A stretch of 64,000 nt of DNA from NCBI RefSeq assembly GCF_001183605.1, contig NZ_LFXJ01000011.1:65364-129363 (forward strand), written 5' to 3'. Position 1 is the stretch's first letter. Each line of letters opens with the position of its first letter. Made by a program: the position numbers and the translations under genes. Origin of the DNA: Lysinibacillus xylanilyticus. Its GTDB lineage: Bacteria > Bacillota > Bacilli > Bacillales_A > Planococcaceae. The notes below the pieces were generated by a model. It did not search any database. It had not been told where the DNA came from and saw nothing but the letters and a program-made list of their open reading frames with translations. Below are positions 53,551 to 62,863 of the stretch, piece by piece.

Positions 53551-55167
53551 ATGAAGAAAAAGAAGCTTTGGACTTTGGGTGTAATGCTTATCCTTGTTCT
53601 CTCGACAATCTTAGCAGCTTGTGGCAGCTCAGATACTAAGGATACGGGTAGTAAAGATACTTCAAGTGGTGGCGATACAGCTAGCAGTGGCGAACCCAAA
53701 ACATTAGTATATGGCCGTGGTGGTGATTCAGTAGCGCTAGACCCTGCAGTTGTAACTGATGGTGAATCATTCACGGTTACAGCAAATATATATGAAACAC
53801 TGGTTAATTTCGGCGAGCGAGATGTAACAATTCAACCAGGTTTAGCGAAATCATGGGAGCCATCAGAAGATGGTTTAACATACACATTCCAGCTGCAAGA
53901 AGGTGTAAAGTTCCATGATGGCACTGATTTCAATGCAGAAGCTGTTGTTAAAAATTTTGAGCGTTGGAAAGCTGGAGCAGATAAACACCCTTATTACAGC
54001 TCCCAATTTGTAGTAGGTGGCAAGCAAGTGATTGAATCGATAACTGCTAAAGATGATTATACTGTTGTATTCAAGCTTAGCCAGCCACAGGCACCATTCC
54101 TGAAAAATTTAGCAATGTCTCCTTTTGCAATTGCTTCTCCAACAGCTTTTGAAGCAAATGAAGAAGGATTATCTACAAATCCAGTAGGTACGGGTCCATT
54201 CAAATTTGTAAGCTGGGTACGTAATGATGCAGTAACTATTGAGAAAAACCCAGATTACTATATTGATGGTTTACCGAAATTAGATAAAGTAATTTATAAA
54301 TCAATTCCAGAAAACTCTACACGTTTAAATGCATTAACTACCGGTGAAGTTGATGTAGCGGATGGCTTAAGCCCATCTGATAAAGCATCAATTGAATCAA
54401 ACTCAAAATTACAACTAATCGAGCGCCCATCTATGAATGTTGGTTATCTTGGATTAACAGTAACGCGTCCACCATTCGATAATGTAAAAGTTCGTCAAGC
54501 AGTAAATTATGCAATCGATAAACAAGCATTAGTAGATGCATTTTATGAAGGCTTAGCAGAGCCGGCGAAAAATCCTATGCCTCCAGTAATTTCAGGCTAC
54601 AACGATGACGTTCAAGGCTATGAGTATGATCCAGAAAAAGCTAAAGCATTATTAGCTGAGGCTGGCTATGATGGTAAAAAAATTCAGCTGTGGGCTATGC
54701 CTGTACCACGTCCGTATATGCCAGATGGCAAAAAAATTGCGGAAGCGATCCAAAAGAATCTAGAGGATGTTGGAATCAAATCTGAAATTGTATCTTTTGA
54801 ATGGGCTACGTATTTAGAAAAAGCGCAAAATGGTGAAGCAGATGCGTTCTTACTTGGTTGGACAGGCGATAACGGAGATGCGGATAACTTCCTTTATACT
54901 TTATTAGATGGGGATAATATTGGTTCCAACAACTATACATTCTATGACAATAAAGAATTACACAAACTTTTAGTGTCTGCGCAAACTGAAATTAATGAGG
55001 ACAAGCGTAATGAACTTTACAAGCAAGCACAAGAGATTATCTCTAAAGATGCGCCGTGGGTTCCACTTGCTCACTCTACTCCGATTTTAGCTGCTAACAC
55101 TAAAGTTATAAACTATATTGCACATCCGACAGGTTCTGACCGTTTAGATAATGTAGATATGCAGTAG
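53551..55167 (+). CDS. oppA: Oligopeptide-binding lipoprotein (SBP_bac_5)
   Basis: 538 residues. A lipoprotein signal peptide ends in the lipobox LAAC. The mature N-terminus is a Ser/Thr/Asp linker, then LVYGRGGDSVALDPAVVTDG, KFHDGTDFNAEAVVKNFERW (family signature) and AVNYAIDKQALVDA. It delivers peptides, or possibly nickel or dipeptides, to the permease pair. Its position between the ATPase and permease genes is unusual compared with B. subtilis oppABCDF. Confidence 0.92.
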   Translation: MKKKKLWTLGVMLILVLSTILAACGSSDTKDTGSKDTSSGGDTASSGEPKTLVYGRGGDSVALDPAVVTDGESFTVTANIYETLVNFGERDVTIQPGLAKSWEPSEDGLTYTFQLQEGVKFHDGTDFNAEAVVKNFERWKAGADKHPYYSSQFVVGGKQVIESITAKDDYTVVFKLSQPQAPFLKNLAMSPFAIASPTAFEANEEGLSTNPVGTGPFKFVSWVRNDAVTIEKNPDYYIDGLPKLDKVIYKSIPENSTRLNALTTGEVDVADGLSPSDKASIESNSKLQLIERPSMNVGYLGLTVTRPPFDNVKVRQAVNYAIDKQALVDAFYEGLAEPAKNPMPPVISGYNDDVQGYEYDPEKAKALLAEAGYDGKKIQLWAMPVPRPYMPDGKKIAEAIQKNLEDVGIKSEIVSFEWATYLEKAQNGEADAFLLGWTGDNGDADNFLYTLLDGDNIGSNNYTFYDNKELHKLLVSAQTEINEDKRNELYKQAQEIISKDAPWVPLAHSTPILAANTKVINYIAHPTGSDRLDNVDMQ

Positions 55168-55211
55168 TCGTAAAAGGGTTATCCTTACAAGTTTTAATTT
55201 AAGATGGGATT

Positions 55212-55266
55212 TTAAAGAATCTGCTTGCTTTCTGCGGGTAAGCCGTAGAAATCTAGCGGATTCTTT
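55212..55266 (+). terminator. Intercistronic terminator or attenuator after oppA
   Basis: AAGAATCTGCT / AGCGGATTCTT stem (one mismatch) around a long loop, followed by TTTCC. It would lower permease expression relative to the binding protein. Confidence 0.55.
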
Positions 55267-55279
55267 TCCAAGCTAAAGG

Positions 55280-55345
55280 TATTCTTTCTGTATGAAAGAC
55301 GCTACGCTTTCGGTACAAAAGGAATTACTGAAAGAAGTTAAAACC
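55280..55345. repeat. Family B fragment inside the opp operon
   Basis: GACGCTACGCTTTCGGTACAAAAGG followed by the closing TTACTGAAAGAAGTTAAAACC. Confidence 0.6.
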
Positions 55346-55440
55346 GTTTGGTGAAAGCTGACCCTTTCTACAGTATGCGTTAAGACTTCAATGCTTTTCA
55401 TGCAAAAGTATATTATGAAAATAACAGAGGGGTGAAGAAG

Positions 55441-56445
55441 ATGCTTCACTATATGGGTAGGCGTTTGTTTCAATTAATCCCAGTTTTGCTTGGAATGACT
55501 TTTATCGTCTTCATGTTAATTCGTTCAATTCCTGGTAATCCAGCACAAGTAATTTTAGGACAGCAGGCAACGAAAGAAGCGGTTGAAGCGTTAAACGCAA
55601 GTTTAGGATTAAATAAGCCGTGGTATACACAATATTTTGGTTATTTAGGTGGCATTTTTCAGGGGGATTTAGGAGTATCATTGCGTACAAAATTACCTGT
55701 ATCAGAGGAAATTTTTCCGTATTTAGCAGCAACAGCTGAGCTAGCACTATTTGCCATGATTATCGCTGTGATAATTGGAGTAAATGCAGGTATTATTTCT
55801 GCATGGTTTCAAAATTCTTGGTTCGACTATGTGGCAATGGTAGTTGCTTTAATTGGGGTGTCTGTACCAGTCTTCTGGCTCGGTTTAATGGAACAATGGG
55901 CTTTCAGTAATCAGCTCGGCTGGTTCCCGACATCTGGACGAGAAGATGTGCGAGATCCAATAACCGCCATTACTCATTTTTATTTACTAGATACGCTCAT
56001 ACAAGGCCGCTTTGATCAATTTTCGGAAGTATTTAAGCGATTAGTATTACCAGGCATGGCTCTCGCGACAATTCCGATGGCAATTATTGCAAGAATGACT
56101 AGGTCGTCTATGCTTGAAGTAATGCGCTCTGACTATGTACGCACCGCTAGAGCAAAGGGGCAAAAAATGTTTATTGTTGTTTATAAGCATGCATTGAAAA
56201 ATGCAGTTATCCCGGTGTTAACAGTAATCGGTTTGCAAACAGGATTGCTGCTAGGTGGTGCCATTTTAACAGAGACAATTTTCAGCTGGCCAGGAATTGG
56301 TCGTTATATTTATGATGCCATTGGCTTCCGAGACTATCCTGTTATTCAATCAGGTATTTTAGTAATTGCATTTATTTTTATCATGATTAACTTAATTGTG
56401 GATTTACTGTATACGGTGATAGATCCACGGATTAAATACAAATAG
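55441..56445 (+). CDS. oppB: Oligopeptide ABC transporter permease OppB/DppB
   Basis: 334 residues with six membrane segments. N-terminus GRRLFQLIPVLLGMTFIVFML, the conserved PGNPAQVILGQQA segment, and the EAA loop RTARAKGQKMFIVVYKHALKNAVIPV. The ATG at 55441 follows AGAGGGGTGA; the in-frame GTG at 55432 is part of that SD. Confidence 0.94.
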   Translation: MLHYMGRRLFQLIPVLLGMTFIVFMLIRSIPGNPAQVILGQQATKEAVEALNASLGLNKPWYTQYFGYLGGIFQGDLGVSLRTKLPVSEEIFPYLAATAELALFAMIIAVIIGVNAGIISAWFQNSWFDYVAMVVALIGVSVPVFWLGLMEQWAFSNQLGWFPTSGREDVRDPITAITHFYLLDTLIQGRFDQFSEVFKRLVLPGMALATIPMAIIARMTRSSMLEVMRSDYVRTARAKGQKMFIVVYKHALKNAVIPVLTVIGLQTGLLLGGAILTETIFSWPGIGRYIYDAIGFRDYPVIQSGILVIAFIFIMINLIVDLLYTVIDPRIKYK

Positions 56446-56460
56446 AGGGGAGAAGCGATA

Positions 56461-57354
56461 ATGACTGGAGCGATAAATATAAAAACAGAAGCAGCACCAG
56501 GTCGTGAACGAGCGGCAGGTCCTTGGAGAGAAGGCTGGCGTAGCTTTAAAAAGAGCAAAATCTCCCTAGTAGGTGCAGGCATTGTACTATTTTTTATTAT
56601 ACTTGCTATAGTTGGCCCGATGATTGCTCCTGAAGGAATTAATGAACAAAATCTTTCGCAGCGTTTATTAGCACCTTCAAGTGAGCATTGGTTTGGAACA
56701 GATGACTTTGGTCGGGATATTTTCTCTAGAGTTATACATGGAGCTAGTATTTCTTTGAAGGTAGGCATTTTTTCGGTTATTCTTTCTGTAATTGTAGGTA
56801 GTTTCTTGGGCATTATTGCGGGTTATTATGGAAGATGGGTTGATACGATAATCTCACGTATTTTCGATATTTTGTTAGCGTTCCCTAGTATTTTACTAGC
56901 TATTGCGGTAGTAGCAGTACTTGGGCCATCTTTACAAAATGCATTAATTGCTATAGCCATTATAAACGTGCCGAATTTCGGGCGCCTAATTCGTTCGAAA
57001 GTATTGAGTGTTAAGGAAGAGGAGTATATCGTAGCAGCAAAGGCGATCGGAATGCGTGATTCACGAATTTTGTTCTCGCATATTTTGCCAAACTCGATGA
57101 CGCCAATCATCGTACAAGGAACGCTAGCGATAGCGACAGCGATAATTGAAGCGGCGGCATTAGGCTTCCTTGGATTAGGAGCTCAAGCACCAGCGCCAGA
57201 ATGGGGTAAAATGCTAGCGGATTCCCGTATCTATTTATTAAAGGCGCCGTGGACGATGATTTTCCCAGGTTTAGCTATTATGTTAACGGTTCTCGGTTTT
57301 AATCTAATGGGGGACGGTCTACGTGATGCACTTGATCCGAAAATGAAAAGCTAA
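56461..57354 (+). CDS. oppC: Oligopeptide ABC transporter permease OppC/DppC
   Basis: 297 residues. N-terminal SFKKSKISLVGAGIVLFFII, the HWFGTDDFGRDIFSRVIHGA signature, and the EAA loop VAAKAIGMRDSRILFSHILPN. GGGGAG precedes the ATG. It ends the operon. Confidence 0.94.
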   Translation: MTGAINIKTEAAPGRERAAGPWREGWRSFKKSKISLVGAGIVLFFIILAIVGPMIAPEGINEQNLSQRLLAPSSEHWFGTDDFGRDIFSRVIHGASISLKVGIFSVILSVIVGSFLGIIAGYYGRWVDTIISRIFDILLAFPSILLAIAVVAVLGPSLQNALIAIAIINVPNFGRLIRSKVLSVKEEEYIVAAKAIGMRDSRILFSHILPNSMTPIIVQGTLAIATAIIEAAALGFLGLGAQAPAPEWGKMLADSRIYLLKAPWTMIFPGLAIMLTVLGFNLMGDGLRDALDPKMKS

Positions 57355-57357
57355 TAA

Positions 57358-57403
57358 AAAAGAGCGAAGGGATGGATATAATGCCAACTCTTCGCTCTTT
57401 TGC
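57358..57403. terminator. Bidirectional terminator, oppC / ygaE
   Basis: Stem AAAGAGCGAAG / CTTCGCTCTTT followed by T. Confidence 0.88.
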
Positions 57404-58492
57404 TTAAATAAATTCTTCTTCAAATTCCACATTGATTTCATGGCCGTGATGAGTCTGATACGACACGATAAGCGTATCTAAATGCTCTAGGTTTTCCTCG
57501 TAATCTAAAATACGCGATAAAATATAAAGCAAGTGATAACTCGAGAATTCTGTATCGCCTTCATCATGCGCATAAGTTATTTGTTTTATAAATATTTCCA
57601 TTAACTCGTTACGCTGAACATAATCAATATGTTTACTCCACTCTGAATGCTCGGGCTTTAATTTTCCCGTATATTTCAGTAGTAGCTGTTCGTGGTAGGT
57701 TAGCAAGAAATCAAGCCGCTCTTGAATCATTAAATGAAATTGCGTCGGTAGCTGCGCTAATTCATTTTCATGATTATGAAGACGATGAAGAAGCTCTAAA
57801 CTTTTCTTTGACGTTGTGATCATTTGACGATAAACAACTAATTTACGTGCTTTTACAAACTTTTTATTTTTAAAGTAACTACGCTCTTCTTTATAAAAAT
57901 CATACAGAGTATCAACTCGTTGCATACGAGACTTAAATTTGCTTAATGCTTCTTTTGTAGAAGTATGCTCAGATGCCTGACGAACAGCAAGTCGTGTCCA
58001 TCGAATAATATCATCTTGTAAAAAGTAAATCTTACGGAAAAGCTTTACTTCATATTTTGGTGGTAGGAAGAACAGATTGACAACAAATGCTGCTAACACC
58101 CCAACTAATATGGTAACAAAGCGAATAAGACCAAATGTAAGGAAGTCATCTCCTTGAATCTCCATAATAGCTACAACTGTAACAAGTGCTAGAGACAATG
58201 ACTTTTCAAGTTTAAATTTCAACATGATACCGATCGCAACAATGACTGCAATGCCAATTGCTACTACATGGTGACTAAAAAGTAAGCCAAAAATGACTGC
58301 GATGGTAGCTCCTATAATATTAGCTTGTACTTGCTCAACGATTGTTTGATAGGAGCGATAAATAGATGGCTGAATCGCAAAGATTGCTGCAATTCCTGCA
58401 AAAACAGGTGAAGGTAGCTCTAGCAGCTCAGCAATAAATAGTGCAAACACGATAGCGACACCAGTTTTAAATACACGGGCACCTAATTTCAT
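57404..58492 (-). CDS. ygaE: YgaE-like aromatic acid exporter family (UPF0421) membrane protein
   Basis: 362 residues. Four to six N-terminal membrane segments (LGARVFKTGVAIVFALFIAEL, FAGIAAIFAIQPSIYRSY, HHVVAIGIAVIVAIGIML, VTILVGVLAAFVVNLFF) and a long cytoplasmic helical domain. This is the UPF0421/aromatic acid exporter N-terminal pattern, related to FUSC proteins. Start at ATG 58492; AAAGGAC lies 12 bases upstream and the longer frame enters a repeat. Confidence 0.85.
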   Translation of the reverse strand: MKLGARVFKTGVAIVFALFIAELLELPSPVFAGIAAIFAIQPSIYRSYQTIVEQVQANIIGATIAVIFGLLFSHHVVAIGIAVIVAIGIMLKFKLEKSLSLALVTVVAIMEIQGDDFLTFGLIRFVTILVGVLAAFVVNLFFLPPKYEVKLFRKIYFLQDDIIRWTRLAVRQASEHTSTKEALSKFKSRMQRVDTLYDFYKEERSYFKNKKFVKARKLVVYRQMITTSKKSLELLHRLHNHENELAQLPTQFHLMIQERLDFLLTYHEQLLLKYTGKLKPEHSEWSKHIDYVQRNELMEIFIKQITYAHDEGDTEFSSYHLLYILSRILDYEENLEHLDTLIVSYQTHHGHEINVEFEEEFI

Positions 58493-58567
58493 AGAAAATG
58501 GATGTCCTTTCTGTCTAAAATTTTCACTTCTTTCAGTAGAAGTTTCCCACCTCAATAAGGTGAGATA

Positions 58568-58642
58568 AATGCAGTGTTAGTTACTTTTCAGCAGGCGTCC
58601 AAATACCCGCTCAAATAGAGGAACTCAGGCTGCACAATTGAT
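58568..58642. repeat. Family B fragment
   Basis: TTTTCAGCAGGCGTCCAAATACCCGCTCAAATAGAGGAACTCAGGCT, the mid-portion of the family B element. Confidence 0.6.
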
Positions 58643-58703
58643 GCTTCTCTACATTATAGAAGGAAGTGCTCATAAAATACATAGATTTGTATGTCATTTA
58701 CAG

Positions 58704-58736
58704 AAAAAGACGACTCACAAGGGAGTCGTCTTTAAA
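58704..58736 (-). terminator. Terminator of hemL
   Basis: 11-bp stem AAAGACGACTC / GAGTCGTCTTT with a T-run on the minus strand. Confidence 0.85.
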
Positions 58737-58801
58737 ATTTAATCGCAATCGTTAATCTTAGACACTGTTCTAAATTGCTCTTTTGCCTTCACATTTACAA
58801 A

Positions 58802-60088
58802 TTACAATTGTGAAAATGCAGTATCTACCGCTTTGATTGTCTCAATAATATCTGCTTCTGTATGCTCTGTTGTTAAGAACCAAGCTTCATATTTTGATGG
58901 AGCTAAATTAATTCCTTGTGCAAGCATTAATTTAAAGAAACGACCAAAGATTTCACCGTCTGAGTTTTCAGCTTGCTCATAGTTTTCTACTTTCACATCT
59001 GTAAAGTAAATTGTAAGAGCACCTTTAAGACGATTAACAGTAATTGTTACATCATGTTTTTTGGCTGCAGCCAGGATACCTTCTTCTAAAATGGCTCCAA
59101 GACGATCCATTTCATCATAAATACCTGGAGTTTGTAATACTTCTAGGCAGGCAATACCCGCTTGCATGGATGCGGGGTTTCCTGCCATTGTGCCTGCTTG
59201 GTAGGCAGGTCCAAGTGGAGCAACTGTATCCATAATCTCTTTTCGTCCGCCGTATGCACCAATCGGTAAACCACCACCGATTACTTTACCAAGTGCAGTT
59301 AGGTCAGGTGTTAAGCCTAATAAGTTTTGAGCACTACCATAATGGAAGCGGAAAGCAGTAATAACTTCATCGTAAATAGTTAATGCACCTTTTTCTTTCG
59401 CTGTGGCATGAACTAATTCTAGGAAGCCAGGGTTGGGCTCTACAATACCGAAGTTCCCAACGATAGGCTCTATTAAAATAGCTGCGATTTGATCGCCCCA
59501 TTTATCCATAGCTTCTGTAAATGCTTCTGGGTTGTTAAATGGTACAGTAATTACTTCCTCTGCTGTTGAAGTTGTAACACCTGCCGAATCTGGAGTGCCT
59601 AATGTTGCAGGACCAGAACCAGCAGCTACTAATACTAAGTCAAAGTGACCATGGTAACAACCAGCGAATTTCATAACTTTTGTACGGCCAGTATAAGCAC
59701 GTGCAACACGAATTGTTGTCATTACAGCTTCTGTACCAGAGTTATTAAAGCGTACTTTATCCATAGATGGGATTGCTTCTTTTAACATTTTAGCAAAAGT
59801 AACCTCATATTCAGTTGGAGTCCCAAACAAAGTGCCGTTTTCAGCTGCGTTTGTAATAGCCTTTGCGATATGTGGATGACCATGACCAGTAACGATTGGA
59901 CCGTAAGCTGCTAGATAGTCGATATAGCGGTTGCCATCAACATCCCAAAAATAAGCACCTTTCCCACGAGCCATTGCAACAGGTGAACCTCCGCCAACTG
60001 CTTTATAAGAACGAGAAGGGCTATTTACACCACCAACGATATGCTGTGTCGCTTCTGCGTGTACTGCTTCAGATTTTGTGTGATTCAT
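58802..60088 (-). CDS. hemL: Glutamate-1-semialdehyde 2,1-aminomutase
   Basis: 428 residues. It forms 5-aminolevulinate for haem synthesis with pyridoxal phosphate. Motifs: [33 protein letters not shown], the Asp in [10 protein letters not shown] and the PLP lysine in [13 protein letters not shown]. It stands outside a hem operon, like B. subtilis gsaB (the second copy). AGGAGG precedes the ATG. Confidence 0.95.
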   Translation of the reverse strand: MNHTKSEAVHAEATQHIVGGVNSPSRSYKAVGGGSPVAMARGKGAYFWDVDGNRYIDYLAAYGPIVTGHGHPHIAKAITNAAENGTLFGTPTEYEVTFAKMLKEAIPSMDKVRFNNSGTEAVMTTIRVARAYTGRTKVMKFAGCYHGHFDLVLVAAGSGPATLGTPDSAGVTTSTAEEVITVPFNNPEAFTEAMDKWGDQIAAILIEPIVGNFGIVEPNPGFLELVHATAKEKGALTIYDEVITAFRFHYGSAQNLLGLTPDLTALGKVIGGGLPIGAYGGRKEIMDTVAPLGPAYQAGTMAGNPASMQAGIACLEVLQTPGIYDEMDRLGAILEEGILAAAKKHDVTITVNRLKGALTIYFTDVKVENYEQAENSDGEIFGRFFKLMLAQGINLAPSKYEAWFLTTEHTEADIIETIKAVDTAFSQL

Positions 60089-60173
60089 ATATATTGCCTC
60101 CTAAATCTTTATACTTCATCTATTGTAGACCTATCAGTGCAAGAAATCCAAAGAAAATAAGGGATATGATTTG

Positions 60174-60193
60174 TTTTACTATTTAGAGTAAAA
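60174..60193. promoter_or_regulatory. Inverted repeat upstream of bcp
   Basis: TTTTACT-ATTTAG-AGTAAAA, perfect 7-bp arms, 26 bases before the bcp start codon in the hemL/bcp divergent gap. It may be an operator. It does not match the PerR consensus well. Confidence 0.35.
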
Positions 60194-60219
60194 TAGAGCC
60201 TACAGAGGAGGAGATTGAT

Positions 60220-60693
60220 ATGGCTTTAATAGAAGGTAAAAAAGCACCTGATTTTTCCCTTATAAATGAAAAAGGAGAAACAGTTAAGTTAGCGGATTTC
60301 AAAGGACAAAATGTTATTTTATATTTTTATCCTAAAGATATGACACCAGGCTGTACGACGGAGGCTTGTGACTTCCGTGATAAGCACGAGGATTTTAGTA
60401 AATTAAATGCAGTTGTACTTGGCATTAGTCCTGACGATGCAAAAAAACATACCAAATTTATAGATAAGCATGGATTACCATTCTCGCTATTAGTGGATGA
60501 GGATCATGCCATAGCAGAAGCGTATGGCGTATGGGTGCTGAAGAAGATGTATGGACGTGAATTTATGGGGATAGAACGTTCGACGTTTTTAATTGATACA
60601 GAAGGAAACCTGATAAAGGCTTGGCGTAAAGTAAGAGTGAAAAATCATATTGAAGAAGTATATACATATTTAGCAGAATTGGAGGCTAAGTAA
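60220..60693 (+). CDS. bcp: Thiol peroxidase Bcp (peroxiredoxin Q)
   Basis: 157 residues. The peroxidatic Cys lies in TPGCTTEACDFRD, with the resolving Cys five residues later. It reduces hydrogen peroxide and organic peroxides with thioredoxin. GAGGAGGAG precedes the ATG; the stop codon overlaps the next start (TAATG), so the two genes are coupled. Confidence 0.94.
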   Translation: MALIEGKKAPDFSLINEKGETVKLADFKGQNVILYFYPKDMTPGCTTEACDFRDKHEDFSKLNAVVLGISPDDAKKHTKFIDKHGLPFSLLVDEDHAIAEAYGVWVLKKMYGREFMGIERSTFLIDTEGNLIKAWRKVRVKNHIEEVYTYLAELEAK

Positions 60694-61637
60694 TGAGAAT
60701 TTATTTTACGTTTGAACCAAGACCGGATTTACGTGAGCCACTAGTAGCAGAATTTCCACAAGTTGATTTTATTTTTGAAAATGGCTTATCAAACGATGAG
60801 CTACAACAAGCGGATGTGCTTGTCACATATGGTGAAGATTTAAATGATGAAAATATACAGTATGCGACAAAGGTTAAATGGATTTTTGTAGCGTCAGCGG
60901 GAATCGAAAAAATGCCAGCACAAGCCATTTTTGAACGAGGGATATTAGTTTCGAATGTGCGTGGCATTCATAAAACGCCAATGGCAGAATCAATGCTTGC
61001 CCATATTTTAGCGATTAAGCGTGCACTGCCTTGGATGTATGAACAGCAGAAGAAAAATGAATGGTCTAAAAAAGCGAAACAAACCGAGTTGCGGGATAGT
61101 ACAGCACTTATTTTAGGGCCAGGAGCTATTGGCTCAGAAGTAGGTCGCTTATTACAAGCTTTTGGTGTTGTGACAATTGGCTGCAACCGTTCAGGGAACG
61201 AAGCGGCATATATGAATGATATGGTGAGCTTTGATCAATTAATCGAAGCTTTACCTAAGGCTGATATTGTCATTTCTGTATTACCTAAAACAGAGGAGAC
61301 GACACATTTACTAAGAGAAGACCATTTTAAAGCGATGAAAAATGATGCTATTTTCATGAATTTTGGTCGCGGAAACTTAGTAGAGGAAAACGTTTTGATA
61401 CATGCCATTCAAGCAGATGAAATTGGTTATGCTGTTTTAGATGTATTTGAACAAGAGCCTTTAACTGAGAATCATCCTTTATGGACTTTACCGAATGTCA
61501 TTGTGTCTCCTCATATTTCAAGTCACTCTTCTCGCTATGTTGAACGCAGCTTAGAAATCTTTAAGCCAAGTTTAGAGAAGTGGTTACGCGGTGAAACAGA
61601 TTTAGAAAATATGATGGATTTATCAAGAGGCTATTGA
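60693..61637 (+). CDS. D-isomer-specific 2-hydroxyacid dehydrogenase
   Basis: 314 residues. NAD-binding motif LGPGAIGSEVGRLLQAFG, MNFGRGNLVEE (conserved Arg), DVFEQEPLTENHPLW (Glu) and SPHISSHSS (His) give the catalytic Arg-Glu-His set. The true substrate cannot be read. It is coupled to bcp by a one-base overlap. Confidence 0.9.
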   Translation: MRIYFTFEPRPDLREPLVAEFPQVDFIFENGLSNDELQQADVLVTYGEDLNDENIQYATKVKWIFVASAGIEKMPAQAIFERGILVSNVRGIHKTPMAESMLAHILAIKRALPWMYEQQKKNEWSKKAKQTELRDSTALILGPGAIGSEVGRLLQAFGVVTIGCNRSGNEAAYMNDMVSFDQLIEALPKADIVISVLPKTEETTHLLREDHFKAMKNDAIFMNFGRGNLVEENVLIHAIQADEIGYAVLDVFEQEPLTENHPLWTLPNVIVSPHISSHSSRYVERSLEIFKPSLEKWLRGETDLENMMDLSRGY

Positions 61638-61653
61638 AGAAGTGGTCCTAAAG

Positions 61654-61737
61654 CAATTATGCCTGGAGATGATTTTAGGCTAACATCCTATAAGAACCCC
61701 ATTCCAATTTCCGTGACACCCACTGAAAGAGGTTAAA
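61654..61737. repeat. Family B relic
   Basis: GCAATTATGCCTGGAG, TTTTAGGCTAACATCC, GTGACACCCACTGAAAGAGGTTAAAC, a diverged copy. Confidence 0.5.
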
Positions 61738-61755
61738 CTGAAATGTGTATGAATG

Positions 61756-61785
61756 TTGACAGAAGTAAGAGTAATTCGATACACT
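61756..61785 (+). promoter_or_regulatory. Predicted perR promoter
   Basis: TTGACA, 18 bases, TACACT, directly upstream of the PerR box. Confidence 0.6.
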
Positions 61786-61787
61786 AA

Positions 61788-61802
61788 TTGTAACAATTAT
61801 AA
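61788..61802 (+). promoter_or_regulatory. Predicted PerR box at perR
   Basis: TTGTAACAATTATAA matches TTATAATNATTATAA at 12 of 14 defined positions and lies just after the -10, as expected for autoregulation. Confidence 0.7.
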
Positions 61803-61834
61803 ATTAATAATCTTTATGGAAGAGGTGCATGACG

Positions 61835-62278
61835 ATGTCTGAAACGCATTTACAGGATGCACTTGACACGTTAAAAACAACTGGTGTACGTATTACTCCT
61901 CAGCGTCATGCTATTTTGGAATATTTAATTCAAACAATGGCACATCCAACTGCCGATGAAATTTATAAAGCACTTGAAGGGAAATTCCCAAATATGAGTG
62001 TAGCGACTGTCTATAATAACCTTCGCGTATTTCGTGAAGTTGGTCTAGTAAAAGAACTAACATTTGGTGATGCTTCAAGTCGTTTTGATTTCGTTACAAA
62101 TGATCATTATCATATGATTTGTGAATGCTGTGGCAAAATAGTCGATTTCCATTATCCTGGTCTCGACGAAATTGAACATTTTGCATCACAAGTAACAGGC
62201 TTTGATGTGCATGCGCATCGTTTAGAAATTTACGGCACTTGTCCATCGTGTAAAGATGTATCTGCAAAAGTACAATGA
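61835..62278 (+). CDS. perR: Peroxide-sensing repressor PerR (Fur family)
   Basis: 147 residues. Starting from the ATG at 61835 (AGAGGTG upstream), the regulatory metal ligands fall at exactly the B. subtilis numbers: His37, Asp85, His91, His93 and Asp104, and the zinc cysteines at 96, 99, 136 and 139. An additional Cys98 sits inside the first zinc pair (CECCG). Iron-bound PerR is oxidised by peroxide at His37/His91 and releases DNA. Neighbour bcp and the distant pfeT fit its regulon. Confidence 0.97.
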   Translation: MSETHLQDALDTLKTTGVRITPQRHAILEYLIQTMAHPTADEIYKALEGKFPNMSVATVYNNLRVFREVGLVKELTFGDASSRFDFVTNDHYHMICECCGKIVDFHYPGLDEIEHFASQVTGFDVHAHRLEIYGTCPSCKDVSAKVQ

Positions 62279-62280
62279 AA

Positions 62281-62318
62281 AAATCCTAGCTCTTCTATAA
62301 GGGCTAGGATTTTTTTGT
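62281..62318. terminator. Bidirectional terminator, perR / ygzB
   Basis: Stem AAATCCTAGC / GCTAGGATTT with T and A runs. Confidence 0.9.
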
Positions 62319-62654
62319 CTTATTATAAGATTGATCGAACTCTTTTCCTACTAGAGTTGGATCCAGTGTTAATGGTTCATTACAGTACATACACATATCT
62401 ACACGACCTAATACTTTTGTGTACTTATGGCAATTAGGGCATTCCACTTGAACAGCTTTTGTTGAGAGCAGTCCAATCCATGCATATACGACTGTACTTC
62501 CAATAATACAAAGTACACCAAGGGTCATGAAAATTAATACTAGAATAGGATTGTTTTTAAAGAAGATTCCCCCATACATAACTACGAAGCCGATAAAAAT
62601 AAGTGCTAATGCGAATGAACGGATTTTATTAATTTTACTTTTGTAAGGTTTCAT
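62304..62654 (-). CDS. ygzB: YgzB (UPF0295) membrane protein
   Basis: 116 residues. Two membrane segments ([44 protein letters not shown]), then a zinc-ribbon-like [20 protein letters not shown]. Role unknown. Convergent with perR, as recalled for B. subtilis. Confidence 0.92.
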   Translation of the reverse strand: MKPYKSKINKIRSFALALIFIGFVVMYGGIFFKNNPILVLIFMTLGVLCIIGSTVVYAWIGLLSTKAVQVECPNCHKYTKVLGRVDMCMYCNEPLTLDPTLVGKEFDQSYNKTKKS

Positions 62655-62763
62655 TTATCATCTTGCCTCCCAATCTAAAATCTACTATAACATATAAGAA
62701 CAAAGTATTTTAGCTTTGATAACGTGGAAAGAAGGAATACTTTTAGAGTATGTCGAATTTTTA

Positions 62764-62834
62764 ACGAAATCAATTTCGCCTTGGCGTAATTGAGTCCGGT
62801 GAAAATCCGTGACATCCACTGAATGAAGTTAAAA
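62764..62834. repeat. Family B element, diverged copy
   Basis: AATTTCGCCTTGGCGTAATTGAGTCCGG (diverged palindrome), GTGACATCCACTGAATGAAGTTAAAAGG. Confidence 0.6.
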
Positions 62835-62863
62835 GGTAACAAGCAAATAGAGGGGGACTGAAC

